Shown here one piece after another: positions 1 to 5,952 of a stretch of 15,192 nt of DNA. The notes beneath the pieces were generated by a model. The model searched no databases. It saw only the letters and a list, made by a program, of their open reading frames with translations, and had not been told where the DNA came from. The stretch comes from Oscillospiraceae bacterium. Lineage in GTDB: Bacteria > Bacillota > Clostridia > Oscillospirales > CAG-272. The stretch lies in NCBI GenBank assembly GCA_015065395.1, contig SVQJ01000026.1, positions 1-15,192 of the forward strand, read 5' to 3'. Numbering within the stretch: the first letter of the stretch is position 1; each line of letters opens with the position of its first letter. The position numbers and the translations under genes were made by a program.

Positions 1-144
1 GAAGAGCTTCCCAGATACAAGCGTCCCCGCAAGCTTATCTTTGCTGACGTGCCCCGTAACCCCACGGGAAAGATCGAGAAGCCTATGCTTCGCCGTATAT
101 ACTGCGGCGACGCTACCCTCGTTGAAAAACAGATCACAAAATAA
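1..144 (+). CDS. Acyl-CoA synthetase / AMP-forming ligase, C-terminal fragment
   Basis: The reading frame is open from the window edge to the TAA at 142-144, so only the last 47 residues are visible. They contain the closing motif of the ANL superfamily (acyl-CoA synthetases, NRPS adenylation domains, luciferases): YKRPRKLIF, then VPRNPTGKIEKPMLRR. The Lys in TGK is the expected catalytic lysine of the mobile C-terminal subdomain, which contacts the acyl-adenylate. The family activates a carboxylate with ATP and transfers it to CoA. The substrate cannot be told from this fragment. The gene sits 18 bases upstream of a sodium:solute symporter, so the two are probably co-transcribed, and I infer uptake plus activation of an organic acid. 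The A10-like motif is clear; the acyl-CoA ligase subtype is inferred. Confidence 0.85.
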   Translation, partial: EELPRYKRPRKLIFADVPRNPTGKIEKPMLRRIYCGDATLVEKQITK

Positions 145-162
145 ATCAAAGGAGAAATGATC

Positions 163-1728
163 ATGGCAAAAATCTTAACCGCAGTACTGCTTATGCTGTT
201 CTTCGCCGTTATGATAGGTGTTGGCATTTATTGCCGCCGCCACGCTACAGATGTTAACGGCTTTGTGCTTGGCGGACGCAGCGTGGGTCCCTGGCTTACC
301 GCCTTCGCTTTCGGCACATCATATTTCTCCGCAGTCATCTTCGTTGGCTACGCAGGTCAGTTCGGTTGGAATTTCGGACTTGCCTCCACCTGGATAGGTC
401 TGGGAAATGCCTTTATAGGCTCTCTTCTCGCCTGGAATGTTCTGGGAAGAAGAACCAGAGTTATGACACAGCATCTTGATTCCAAAACCATGCCCGATTT
501 CTTCGAAAAGCGCTACGGCTCAAAGGCTTTGAAGATCGCCGCATCCATAATAGTATTCATTTTTCTCATTCCCTATACCGCCTCCCTCTATAACGGACTT
601 TCCAGCCTTTTCAATATTGCCTTTGACATCCCCTACTGGGTGGTTATCATTGTTATGGCAGCGCTCACAGGACTTTACGTTGTGTTCGGTGGCTATATGG
701 CAACCGCCATCAACGATTTTATCCAGGGCATTATCATGCTTGGCGGAATCGTCGCTGTTGTTGCGGCCGTTCTTATGCAGAACGGCGGATTCAGCGAGAG
801 CATCAATGCTCTTTCACAGATCGAAGCAGGCACTTCTCTCAAGGGTGCATTTACATCCTTCTTCGGCCCGAATCCTGAGTTTCTCCTCTACGTTGTTGTC
901 CTCACATCCCTGGGTACGTGGGGACTTCCCCAGATGGTGGGAAAATTCTACTCCATCACCAATGAAGCCGCTATCCGCAAGGGCACGATGATCTCCACCT
1001 TTTTTGCCATCATCGTGGCAGGCGGATGCTATTTCCTCGGCGGATTCGGCAGACTTTTCATAACAGAGGAAAAAATGGGCGGAAAGTTCGACTCCATAAT
1101 CCCCTCAATGCTTGAAAACCTCCCCGACATAATAATAGCAGTGGTCATTGTTCTGGTTCTTGCCGCATCCATGTCCACACTGTCATCCCTTGTCCTCACC
1201 TCTGCATCCACCCTGACCCTTGACGTTATCGTTCCCGCTGTGAAAAAGGATATGACCGAAAAGAAAAAGCTTCTCACAATGAGAGCCTTCATAATCTTCT
1301 TCATCACCCTTTCCGCAGTAATAGCAATACTTAAGGACACAATATGGTCCGGTGTGGTATTTATCGCACAGATGATGGGCGTTTCCTGGGGCGCACTTGC
1401 CGGTGCATTCCTCGCTCCCTTCCTCTACGGCCTGTATTGGAAAAGAACCACAAAGACAGCAGTTTGGGTATCCTTTATTTACGGTACCGGACTTATGATC
1501 GCCCAGCTTTGCGTATCAATGGGATGGCTCGCCTTTGACGGCGGAATTCTCAGATATGTTTTCACAAACTCCCTCTACTCGGGCGTTTTCGCAATGATAG
1601 GAGGACTTGTACTCGTTCCCGTCGTCAGTCTTCTCACACCAAAGTCAAAAGCCATAGATACGGAGACTATATTCTCCTGCTACAAAAAGGACGTAACCGT
1701 GAGGACCACGAAATCGCTGGGCAACTGA
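163..1728 (+). CDS. Sodium:solute symporter (SSS family)
   Basis: This is an integral membrane transporter of about 521 residues, the usual size for the SSS family (PutP, PanF, ActP relatives), which imports organic solutes with sodium. It is almost entirely hydrophobic, with many membrane segments. Family-typical features are the N-terminal GVGIYCRRHATDVNGFVLGGRSVGPW stretch (loop after TM1), the GTSYFSAVIFVGYAGQFG region, and the GLYVVFGGYMATAINDFIQG segment typical of the core helices. An AAAGGAG site (148-154) lies 8 bases from the ATG at 163 but only 2 bases from an in-frame ATG at 157, so 163 is the better start. The adjacent acyl-CoA synthetase suggests a carboxylate substrate (acetate, short-chain fatty acid or similar), but the sequence does not settle this. 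There is no obvious terminator right after the stop; the first strong one is at 1891-1934. Confidence 0.9.
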   Translation: MAKILTAVLLMLFFAVMIGVGIYCRRHATDVNGFVLGGRSVGPWLTAFAFGTSYFSAVIFVGYAGQFGWNFGLASTWIGLGNAFIGSLLAWNVLGRRTRVMTQHLDSKTMPDFFEKRYGSKALKIAASIIVFIFLIPYTASLYNGLSSLFNIAFDIPYWVVIIVMAALTGLYVVFGGYMATAINDFIQGIIMLGGIVAVVAAVLMQNGGFSESINALSQIEAGTSLKGAFTSFFGPNPEFLLYVVVLTSLGTWGLPQMVGKFYSITNEAAIRKGTMISTFFAIIVAGGCYFLGGFGRLFITEEKMGGKFDSIIPSMLENLPDIIIAVVIVLVLAASMSTLSSLVLTSASTLTLDVIVPAVKKDMTEKKKLLTMRAFIIFFITLSAVIAILKDTIWSGVVFIAQMMGVSWGALAGAFLAPFLYGLYWKRTTKTAVWVSFIYGTGLMIAQLCVSMGWLAFDGGILRYVFTNSLYSGVFAMIGGLVLVPVVSLLTPKSKAIDTETIFSCYKKDVTVRTTKSLGN

Positions 1729-1744
1729 TCGTTTGTTAGCGGCA

Positions 1745-1774
1745 GGCACAGTATAAGGCTTCAATGCATATACT
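1745..1774 (+). promoter_or_regulatory. Candidate sigma-E-type promoter for the SpoVM-like gene
   Basis: A -10-like CATATACT at 1767-1774 resembles the sporulation sigma-E consensus CATACAMT. GGCACAGT at 1745-1752 partly resembles the -35 consensus (GKCATATT), with a 14-base spacer. In Bacillus subtilis spoVM is transcribed by sigma-E, so location and gene agree. The -35 match is imperfect, so this is only a candidate. The 11-mer TGCATATACTG covering this -10 recurs upstream of the amidase gene at 3006-3016. Confidence 0.35.
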
Positions 1775-1790
1775 GCCAACGTAGGCAGTA
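1771..1790 (+). other. Small inverted repeat in the SpoVM-like leader
   Basis: TACTGCC (1771-1777) and GGCAGTA (1784-1790) form a perfect 7-bp stem with a 6-base loop (AACGTA). It partly overlaps the putative -10 element and ends directly before the AAAGCTTGCAAA 12-mer. It has no T tract, so it is not a terminator. It may be an operator or a leader hairpin; the role is unknown. Confidence 0.4.
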
Positions 1791-1817
1791 AAGCTTGCAA
1801 AGAAAGGTTTATACATA

Positions 1818-1889
1818 ATGAAAATAAAGCTTGTTCGTTCACCAAAATTCTTCGCCCCCATACTTGCCCGGCTTTTTAAGCTGAAATAA
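1818..1889 (+). CDS. spoVM: SpoVM-like sporulation peptide (23 aa)
   Basis: This micro-ORF of 24 codons (ATG 1818, TAA 1887-1889) encodes a 23-residue basic amphipathic peptide containing SPKFFAPILARLFK. Compared from memory with the 26-residue B. subtilis SpoVM, the start Met, Lys2, Pro9-Lys10-Phe11 and Ile15 line up without gaps. Pro9 is the residue known to matter for the short amphipathic helix. SpoVM sits on the convex outer forespore membrane in the mother cell, recruits the coat ATPase SpoIVA and affects FtsH. An AGAAAGG at 1801-1807 lies 10 bases upstream, a candidate sigma-E promoter precedes it, and a strong terminator starts one base after the stop, so it looks like its own transcription unit. 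In B. subtilis spoVM lies near prpC-prkC-rsgA, which is also present in this window. The short length leaves some risk of chance similarity. Confidence 0.72.
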   Translation: MKIKLVRSPKFFAPILARLFKLK

Positions 1890-1890
1890 A

Positions 1891-1934
1891 GAAAAAGCTT
1901 GCAAATGCGACCTTTCGTATTTGCAAGCTTTTTC
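1891..1934 (+). terminator. Rho-independent terminator after the SpoVM-like gene
   Basis: A 20-bp stem runs from GAAAAAGCTTGCAAATGCGA (1891-1910) over a CCTT loop to its complement at 1915-1934, with one G-T wobble (1907/1918). The 3' arm ends in a T run (CTTTTTC) followed by TAATTT. It starts one base after the stop of the SpoVM-like ORF and probably also ends read-through from the symporter gene. The arm contains the same AAAGCTTGCAAA 12-mer found in the leader at 1790-1801. Confidence 0.8.
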
Positions 1935-1956
1935 TAATTTAAGATTTATTTAGAAA

Positions 1957-2216
1957 AAACGGTCGCTTTTTTGAAAAAAAGCTCTGCAAAAAACTTCAAG
2001 TATGGGTTTTGCTAAAATCTGCAAGGCAAAAGGCGCCTCCAAAGCACTTTTCTGCTTTGGAGGCGGCACCGTAGGTGCCATAACCTAAAAAGATAAAGGT
2101 GTGCAAAAATGAGCTCGTTCATTTTGGCACACCTTTATCTTTTTAGGGCCTATTTGCCTTTTCGCTACGTTTTTTTCTTAAAGTTCCTTTGGTTCTTTCC
2201 TTTCAAGGAAAGAACG
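1957..2216. repeat. Hairpin-rich intergenic repeat, long copy
   Basis: The first 90 bases (1957-2046) match 8414-8503 without gaps at about 82 of 90 positions, and the last 17 (2200-2216, CTTTCAAGGAAAGAACG) match 8512-8528 exactly. The shorter copy therefore looks like an internal deletion of this one, or this one like an expanded form. The segment holds four inverted repeats: GCCTCCAAAGCA/TGCTTTGGAGGC (2035-2046/2053-2064), GGCACC/GGTGCC (2065-2070/2074-2079), a long hairpin at 2084-2147, and GTTCTTTCCTT/AAGGAAAGAAC (2192-2202/2205-2215). No convincing protein is encoded; the overlapping ORFs are shadows. It resembles a MITE- or REP-like non-coding element. It fills the gap between the spoVM-like unit and the end of the ttcA-like gene. 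Confidence 0.75.
2084..2147. other. Long imperfect hairpin inside the repeat
   Basis: The 21-base arms at 2084-2104 and 2127-2147 are perfect complements (CCTAAAAAGATAAAGG...). After one mismatch the stem continues for another 7-8 pairs (AAAATGA against TTCATTTT), leaving a loop of about 4 bases. The total stem is about 28-29 bp. It lacks a terminal T tract on either strand and is absent from the short copy at 8414-8528. Confidence 0.8.
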
Positions 2217-2244
2217 AGAAAACACCTTCATCTCCCCGTCAATA

Positions 2245-2988
2245 TCATTCATGCCAGCCGTCTATTCCGCTGCGCTCAAGAGCGCCGAAAATGCGTCGGT
2301 AAAGACCTCTGTGAAGGTGATCAAAATCTCCGAGATATTCCTTTATATATTCCCTTTCCGTATGCTTATCCTCCGGGCAGGTGCTTTCCAAAACGGGAAG
2401 ACGGGCTTTTCTCGCAAAGGACTTTATTTCCTTTTCCTCCGTCATAACAAGGGGACGAATGAGAAAAAGCTCCTTTCTTGAAAGCTCGGTAACCGGGGAA
2501 AAGCTGCCGATCCTTCCTTCAAAAAAAAGATTCAGCATAAATGTTTCCACAGTATCGTTAAAATGGTGACCTAACGCTACCTTATTGCACCCTGCCTCAA
2601 CCGCACAATCGTGAATGATGCCGCGACGCATACGGGAGCAAAGGGAGCAAGGATTGGATTCACCGCGAAGATCGAAGATAATATGAGCAAGCTGTGTTTT
2701 CTTAACGAAATAGGGAACGCAAAGCCTTCGGCAAAGCTCCTCTATCTGAGAATAGTCGTTAGGAGGCGCCGGGTGCTTTTCGCAGACATCAAAGCCCATA
2801 TCCACCGTAAATGCGTAAAGCTCAAAGTGCCTGGGCAAAAAGCGTCGCAGCTCCGCAAGGGCACATAAAAGGGCGAGAGAATCCTTGCCGCCGGAGATCC
2901 CCACGGCGATCCTATCCCCTTCGGCTATCATATCATACTTTTCCACAGCCAGACGAACGCGGCTGAGAAGCTTTTGCAAATCTTTCAT
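2245..2988 (-). CDS. TtcA-like tRNA 2-thiocytidine synthetase (PP-loop ATPase)
   Basis: This cytoplasmic tRNA-modifying enzyme of about 247 residues belongs to the TtcA/TtuA group, whose members activate a tRNA base with ATP and replace oxygen by sulfur; TtcA acts on cytidine 32. The PP-loop SGGKDS is at residues 32-37. PCSLCSRMRRG gives C114 and C117, and C204 in ESTCPEDKHTERE is the third cysteine, matching the three iron-sulfur ligands of TtcA. GHHFNDTVET is at 140-149. The frame extends upstream to a TTG at 3033, but the ATG at 2988 has an AGG 9 bases before it (an ATG at 2997 sits right on that AGG), so 2988 is preferred. It is divergent from the amidase gene with only 68 bases between. 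No clear terminator is visible, since the repeat element lies downstream. The exact tRNA target is inferred from the family. Confidence 0.85.
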   Translation of the reverse strand: MKDLQKLLSRVRLAVEKYDMIAEGDRIAVGISGGKDSLALLCALAELRRFLPRHFELYAFTVDMGFDVCEKHPAPPNDYSQIEELCRRLCVPYFVKKTQLAHIIFDLRGESNPCSLCSRMRRGIIHDCAVEAGCNKVALGHHFNDTVETFMLNLFFEGRIGSFSPVTELSRKELFLIRPLVMTEEKEIKSFARKARLPVLESTCPEDKHTEREYIKEYLGDFDHLHRGLYRRIFGALERSGIDGWHE

Positions 2989-3005
2989 GTCAAACATCCT
3001 GTTAT

Positions 3006-3016
3006 TGCATATACTG
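3006..3016 (+). promoter_or_regulatory. Shared 11-mer, possible sporulation -10 element
   Basis: TGCATATACTG is identical to 1765-1775 upstream of the SpoVM-like gene. CATATACT resembles a sigma-E -10 element. The -35 side is weak here (TTCATGTC at 2984-2991, 16-base spacer), so promoter activity is only suggested. If used, the transcript would start about 35 bases before the amidase ATG. Confidence 0.25.
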
Positions 3017-3056
3017 AAATTGAAGTACGGCAAAACGCCGAGAAATTGGAGTTACT

Positions 3057-3617
3057 ATGGCAAAAATCTACATAGATCAGGGTCATAACCCGAATAATCC
3101 AAACGCGGGAGCCGAAGGCAACGGCTACCGTGAGCAGGATCTGGTTTACGAAATAGGAGTAGAGACCGCGGCTCTTCTTCGTGCACAGGGTCAGGACGTG
3201 CGGCTTTCGCGCCCCACTCCCGAAACACAACTGGGAAGCTCAAATGCATCCTCTCTTGCCGCCAGGGTCAACGATGCAAACACCTGGGGAGCCGATTATT
3301 TCATAAGCCTTCACGCAAACGCTTCAACCAATTCCGCCGCCAGCGGAAGCGAGGCATATATCTACCGCCGAGGCGGAGAGGCAGAGTTTTTGGCAGAAAG
3401 CATACTTTCCGAGCTCTCCGCCGTCACGGGGCTGGAAAACCGCGGGGTCTTCGTTCGCCCCACCCTCTACGTTCTTCGGCGCACAAGAATGCCTGCAACT
3501 CTCATCGAGCTCGGATTTATAACCAATCCCGGAGACAGCGCACTTATGGCAAATGACCCATGGCTTTTTGCCACGGGAGTTGCAAACGGGATACTTTCCT
3601 ATCTTGGCGACGGCTGA
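3057..3617 (+). CDS. N-acetylmuramoyl-L-alanine amidase (Amidase_3), CwlC-like
   Basis: This 186-residue zinc hydrolase consists of a single Amidase_3 domain that cuts the bond between muramic acid and the peptide stem of peptidoglycan. The expected zinc ligands are H10 (DQGHN), E26 (YREQD) and H86 (FISLHAN); the catalytic glutamate is E151 in LIELGFITNPGD. The start is set by MAKIYIDQGH, with GGAG at 3048-3051. There is no signal peptide, membrane segment or cell-wall binding repeat. Among known family members, B. subtilis CwlC also lacks a signal peptide and acts in mother-cell lysis at the end of sporulation, so a similar role is plausible but inferred. The gene is divergent from the ttcA-like gene and convergent with the sensor kinase, leaving 18 bases between stop codons. 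A weak 6-bp inverted repeat (3631-3648) lies at that junction. Confidence 0.88.
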   Translation: MAKIYIDQGHNPNNPNAGAEGNGYREQDLVYEIGVETAALLRAQGQDVRLSRPTPETQLGSSNASSLAARVNDANTWGADYFISLHANASTNSAASGSEAYIYRRGGEAEFLAESILSELSAVTGLENRGVFVRPTLYVLRRTRMPATLIELGFITNPGDSALMANDPWLFATGVANGILSYLGDG

Positions 3618-3635
3618 TAAGCCCAAGCCCACTGA

Positions 3636-5081
3636 TCAATCTATCAGTTCTGTTTCAGAAAGAACCGGAAGCTCAAACCAGAAGGTCGAGCCTACCCCCG
3701 GAGTGCTGGATACACCGAAATGAGCACCGTGGAGCACCAGCGCGCTCTTTACGATGGAAAGACCGAGCCCCGTTCCTGAAACCGCTCTTTTGTGATAATC
3801 CCCGCTTCTGTAATATCTGTCCCAAATATAGGGTAGCTTTTCCTCCTCTATTCCATCTCCCGTGTCGGAAACGGAAATGCGGCACACCCCGTCGGCTACC
3901 GTCTGATCCACTTGTATTCTCTTGTCCTCACCTGTGTAATTTATCGCGTTGCTTATAAGATTGTAGATAACCTGCAAAATAAGCATCTCATCAGCCTCAA
4001 CGATGATCTCTCTGTCCGCGTTGAAACTGATCCGATATCCGTCCCTCTCACAAAGGCGAGAATATCTGTCTATGGTTGCACTCGTGCACTCTGTGATGGA
4101 GAAAGCAGAGATATTCAGCTTTCTTCCCCCTCCCGAAAGTCGGGAAAGATCCAAAAGATCGTTAACAAGTCCGGAAAGACGCTTCGTTTCATCTATAACA
4201 ATCTGCATATTCTCAGAATTCCGCTCTTCGGGGATATCCCTCATAACCTCGCTGTAGCCTGAGATCATGGTAAGGGGAGTTCGAAGATCGTGAGAAATAT
4301 TGGAGATAAGCTCCTTTTGCATGGTATCAAGCTTTGAAAGCTCGCATGCCGCATAGTTAAGAGTGGAGCCAAGCTGGGCAGTTTCCAAAAACTCGCCGCC
4401 CTCGAAATTAACGCTGTAGTTTCCCAGGGCAAGCTTTTTTGCCTCGTTGTTCATGGCAACCACCGGGCGTGTGACTCTCCCTGCAATCAGATATGCCATT
4501 ATCGCAGAAACGATAAGAAGGATCACCGTTATGATTATAAACTGAAAATGCAAGGTGCTCACCGCCGCGCTTACCGAAGCAAGCGGGATATTTACTATGA
4601 TGAGAAGGTCTTTGTTTCCTTTTTCTATCACCGACGAAACAAGAATGCTTGCCGGCTCCCCTTCGTTGTTCTCTGCGGTCTTCGTATAAATGCGCTCATC
4701 CTTCGCAGAAAGATAAAGCTCTTGCAGAAAAGCCTCGTTTATCATAGCCGAATGGATAAGACATACGTTATGGGAATGGGCGCGGATCATCTCCTGCGCC
4801 GATGCACCCTTCACTTCAAAAACGGATATACAGGCAGATTGCTCGGCAGCAAGGGCATAAGCCTTTGTGCGAAAGCTCTCGCTGTCAAGATTTGATGCAA
4901 CGCTCACCGAAGCGCAAAGCTTCTTCGCATCAGATCTTACCGTAAGTATATATATATCATCAAGAAGCACTATCTGGAAAAGCCACATGACGGAAAGCAC
5001 GATGGCAGTGAAAACGGCAAGATATGCAAACATCTTGCTTTTCATTCCCATGGGGCGTCTTTTCAGCTTCTTATTTCGCAT
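3636..5081 (-). CDS. Sensor histidine kinase (HAMP, HisKA, HATPase)
   Basis: This membrane sensor kinase has about 481 residues. A basic N-terminus is followed by TM1 (about 17-40), an extracytoplasmic sensing region of about 135 residues without a domain I recognise, TM2 (about 179-201), a HAMP linker, the dimerisation box SNISHDLRTPLTM with phospho-acceptor H264, and an ATPase domain with an N box (NLISNAINYT), DTGDGIEEE and GTGLGLSIVK. It should autophosphorylate and pass phosphate to the response regulator encoded just upstream. The ATG at 5081 overlaps the regulator's stop by 11 bases; the frame also offers a TTG at 5090 and later ATGs. Neither has a clear Shine-Dalgarno site, so translational coupling is likely. 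The stimulus is unknown. It is convergent with the amidase gene. Confidence 0.92.
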   Translation of the reverse strand: MRNKKLKRRPMGMKSKMFAYLAVFTAIVLSVMWLFQIVLLDDIYILTVRSDAKKLCASVSVASNLDSESFRTKAYALAAEQSACISVFEVKGASAQEMIRAHSHNVCLIHSAMINEAFLQELYLSAKDERIYTKTAENNEGEPASILVSSVIEKGNKDLLIIVNIPLASVSAAVSTLHFQFIIITVILLIVSAIMAYLIAGRVTRPVVAMNNEAKKLALGNYSVNFEGGEFLETAQLGSTLNYAACELSKLDTMQKELISNISHDLRTPLTMISGYSEVMRDIPEERNSENMQIVIDETKRLSGLVNDLLDLSRLSGGGRKLNISAFSITECTSATIDRYSRLCERDGYRISFNADREIIVEADEMLILQVIYNLISNAINYTGEDKRIQVDQTVADGVCRISVSDTGDGIEEEKLPYIWDRYYRSGDYHKRAVSGTGLGLSIVKSALVLHGAHFGVSSTPGVGSTFWFELPVLSETELID

Positions 5082-5760
5082 TCGTATCAAATCTGTAGCC
5101 CACTCCTCTCAGAGTTACAATAAATTTGGCATAAGCTCCAAGGCTTTTTCGAAGGAGCTTTATATGGGTATCAAGAGTTCTGTCATCCCCGTAATAATCG
5201 TATCCCCAAACCTCGCATATCAGCCTCTCGCGAGAGAGAGCAATATTTTTATTGTTTATCATATAGAAGAGCAGATCGTATTCCTTGGGAGACATATCAA
5301 CAGGCGTTGAGTCAACATAAACTATCCTCGCCGAAAGATCTGCCGTGAGACCTTCAAGGCAGAACATCTGATTCTCATTTTGCGCCTTTTTTTCAGAGGC
5401 CGAATACCTTTTCATAACGGCATCGACCCTCATCATAAGCTCCTTCGGAGAGAAGGGCTTGACCACGTAATCGTCTATACCAAGGCTGAACCCGTTAAGC
5501 TTATCGTATTCCTCTCCCCTGGCGGAAAGCATGATTATGGGAATATCGGAAAACTTACGTATTTCCCTGCAAGCAGAGAAGCCGTCAAGCTCAGGCATCA
5601 TTATATCACAGATAATGATATCAAAGCTTTCATTCCTGCACATATTCACAGCCTCGATCCCGTCAGACGCCTCCTTGAAGGTATGCCCCTCAAAAACTGC
5701 ATATTTTGAGATCAGACGGCGGATCATTTCTTCATCGTCAACAATAAGAATTTTATACAT
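5071..5760 (-). CDS. OmpR/PhoB-family response regulator
   Basis: This 229-residue DNA-binding regulator has a receiver domain with the acidic pair D8-D9 (ILIVDDEE), phospho-acceptor D52 (IIICDIMMPE), the switch Ser of MLSARG and the conserved Lys in VVKPFSP. A winged-helix domain follows, with SPKEYDLLFYMINN, LICEVWGYDYYGDDRTLDTHIKLLRKSLG and a C-terminal TLRGVGYRF that is diagnostic of the OmpR family. The start is the ATG at 5760, with GGAGG 5 bases upstream; the longer frame up to 5805 would run through this ribosome site and add residues before the normal MYKILIVDD start. It is the first gene of a two-gene operon with the sensor kinase and has a good sigma-A promoter at 5792-5820. Its targets are not evident; the divergent neighbour is clpC. 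Confidence 0.94.
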   Translation of the reverse strand: MYKILIVDDEEMIRRLISKYAVFEGHTFKEASDGIEAVNMCRNESFDIIICDIMMPELDGFSACREIRKFSDIPIIMLSARGEEYDKLNGFSLGIDDYVVKPFSPKELMMRVDAVMKRYSASEKKAQNENQMFCLEGLTADLSARIVYVDSTPVDMSPKEYDLLFYMINNKNIALSRERLICEVWGYDYYGDDRTLDTHIKLLRKSLGAYAKFIVTLRGVGYRFDTNAK

Positions 5761-5791
5761 ATATACCTCCATTGAGGATCCTTCACAAATA

Positions 5792-5820
5792 ATTATACAA
5801 TGCATTTTTCAACAAATCAA
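5792..5820 (-). promoter_or_regulatory. Sigma-A promoter of the two-component operon
   Basis: On the minus strand TTGATT (5815-5820) and a perfect TATAAT (5792-5797) are separated by 17 bases. The -10 lies about 31 bases upstream of the response regulator start. The downstream leader is short and holds the GGAGG ribosome site. Confidence 0.75.
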
Positions 5821-5952
5821 CAAAATACTGTAAACGATTCAGAATTTACTTTTTTACGAAAAAAAGCAAGGAGTATGACAGAAAGTGCCATTTACTCCCA
5901 TTTCACCGATGTAAAATAGTCACAGCGAAGGAAAAGTGAAAGGAAAACACAA

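Noticed and set aside
1935..2244. CRISPR array or insertion sequence in the repeat-rich gap
   Set aside because: There are no regularly spaced identical repeats with unique spacers and no transposase frame; the structure is a set of distinct inverted repeats.
2109..2569. Plus-strand ORFs across the repeat and the end of the ttcA-like gene
   Set aside because: They begin in the hairpin of the intergenic repeat or inside the opposing gene, and their translations look like low-complexity shadow sequence.
2989..3033. N-terminal extension of the ttcA-like protein from a TTG at 3033
   Set aside because: The ATG at 2988 matches the family start better and has an AGG 9 bases upstream; the extension has no ribosome site.
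3631..3648. ACTGAT/ATCAGT inverted repeat between the amidase and sensor kinase stops as a terminator
   Set aside because: The stem is only 6 bp and A/T-rich, with a broken T tract and overlap with the kinase stop codon. It may contribute, but I cannot support a terminator call.
5761..5805. N-terminal extension of the response regulator to 5805
   Set aside because: The extension would run through the GGAGG ribosome site, and receiver domains normally begin at the MYKILIVDD position.
5821..5952. CtsR or CIRCE heat-shock operators upstream of clpC
   Set aside because: I saw no tandem GGTCAAA-type heptamers and no TTAGCACTC/GAGTGCTAA inverted repeat in this interval.
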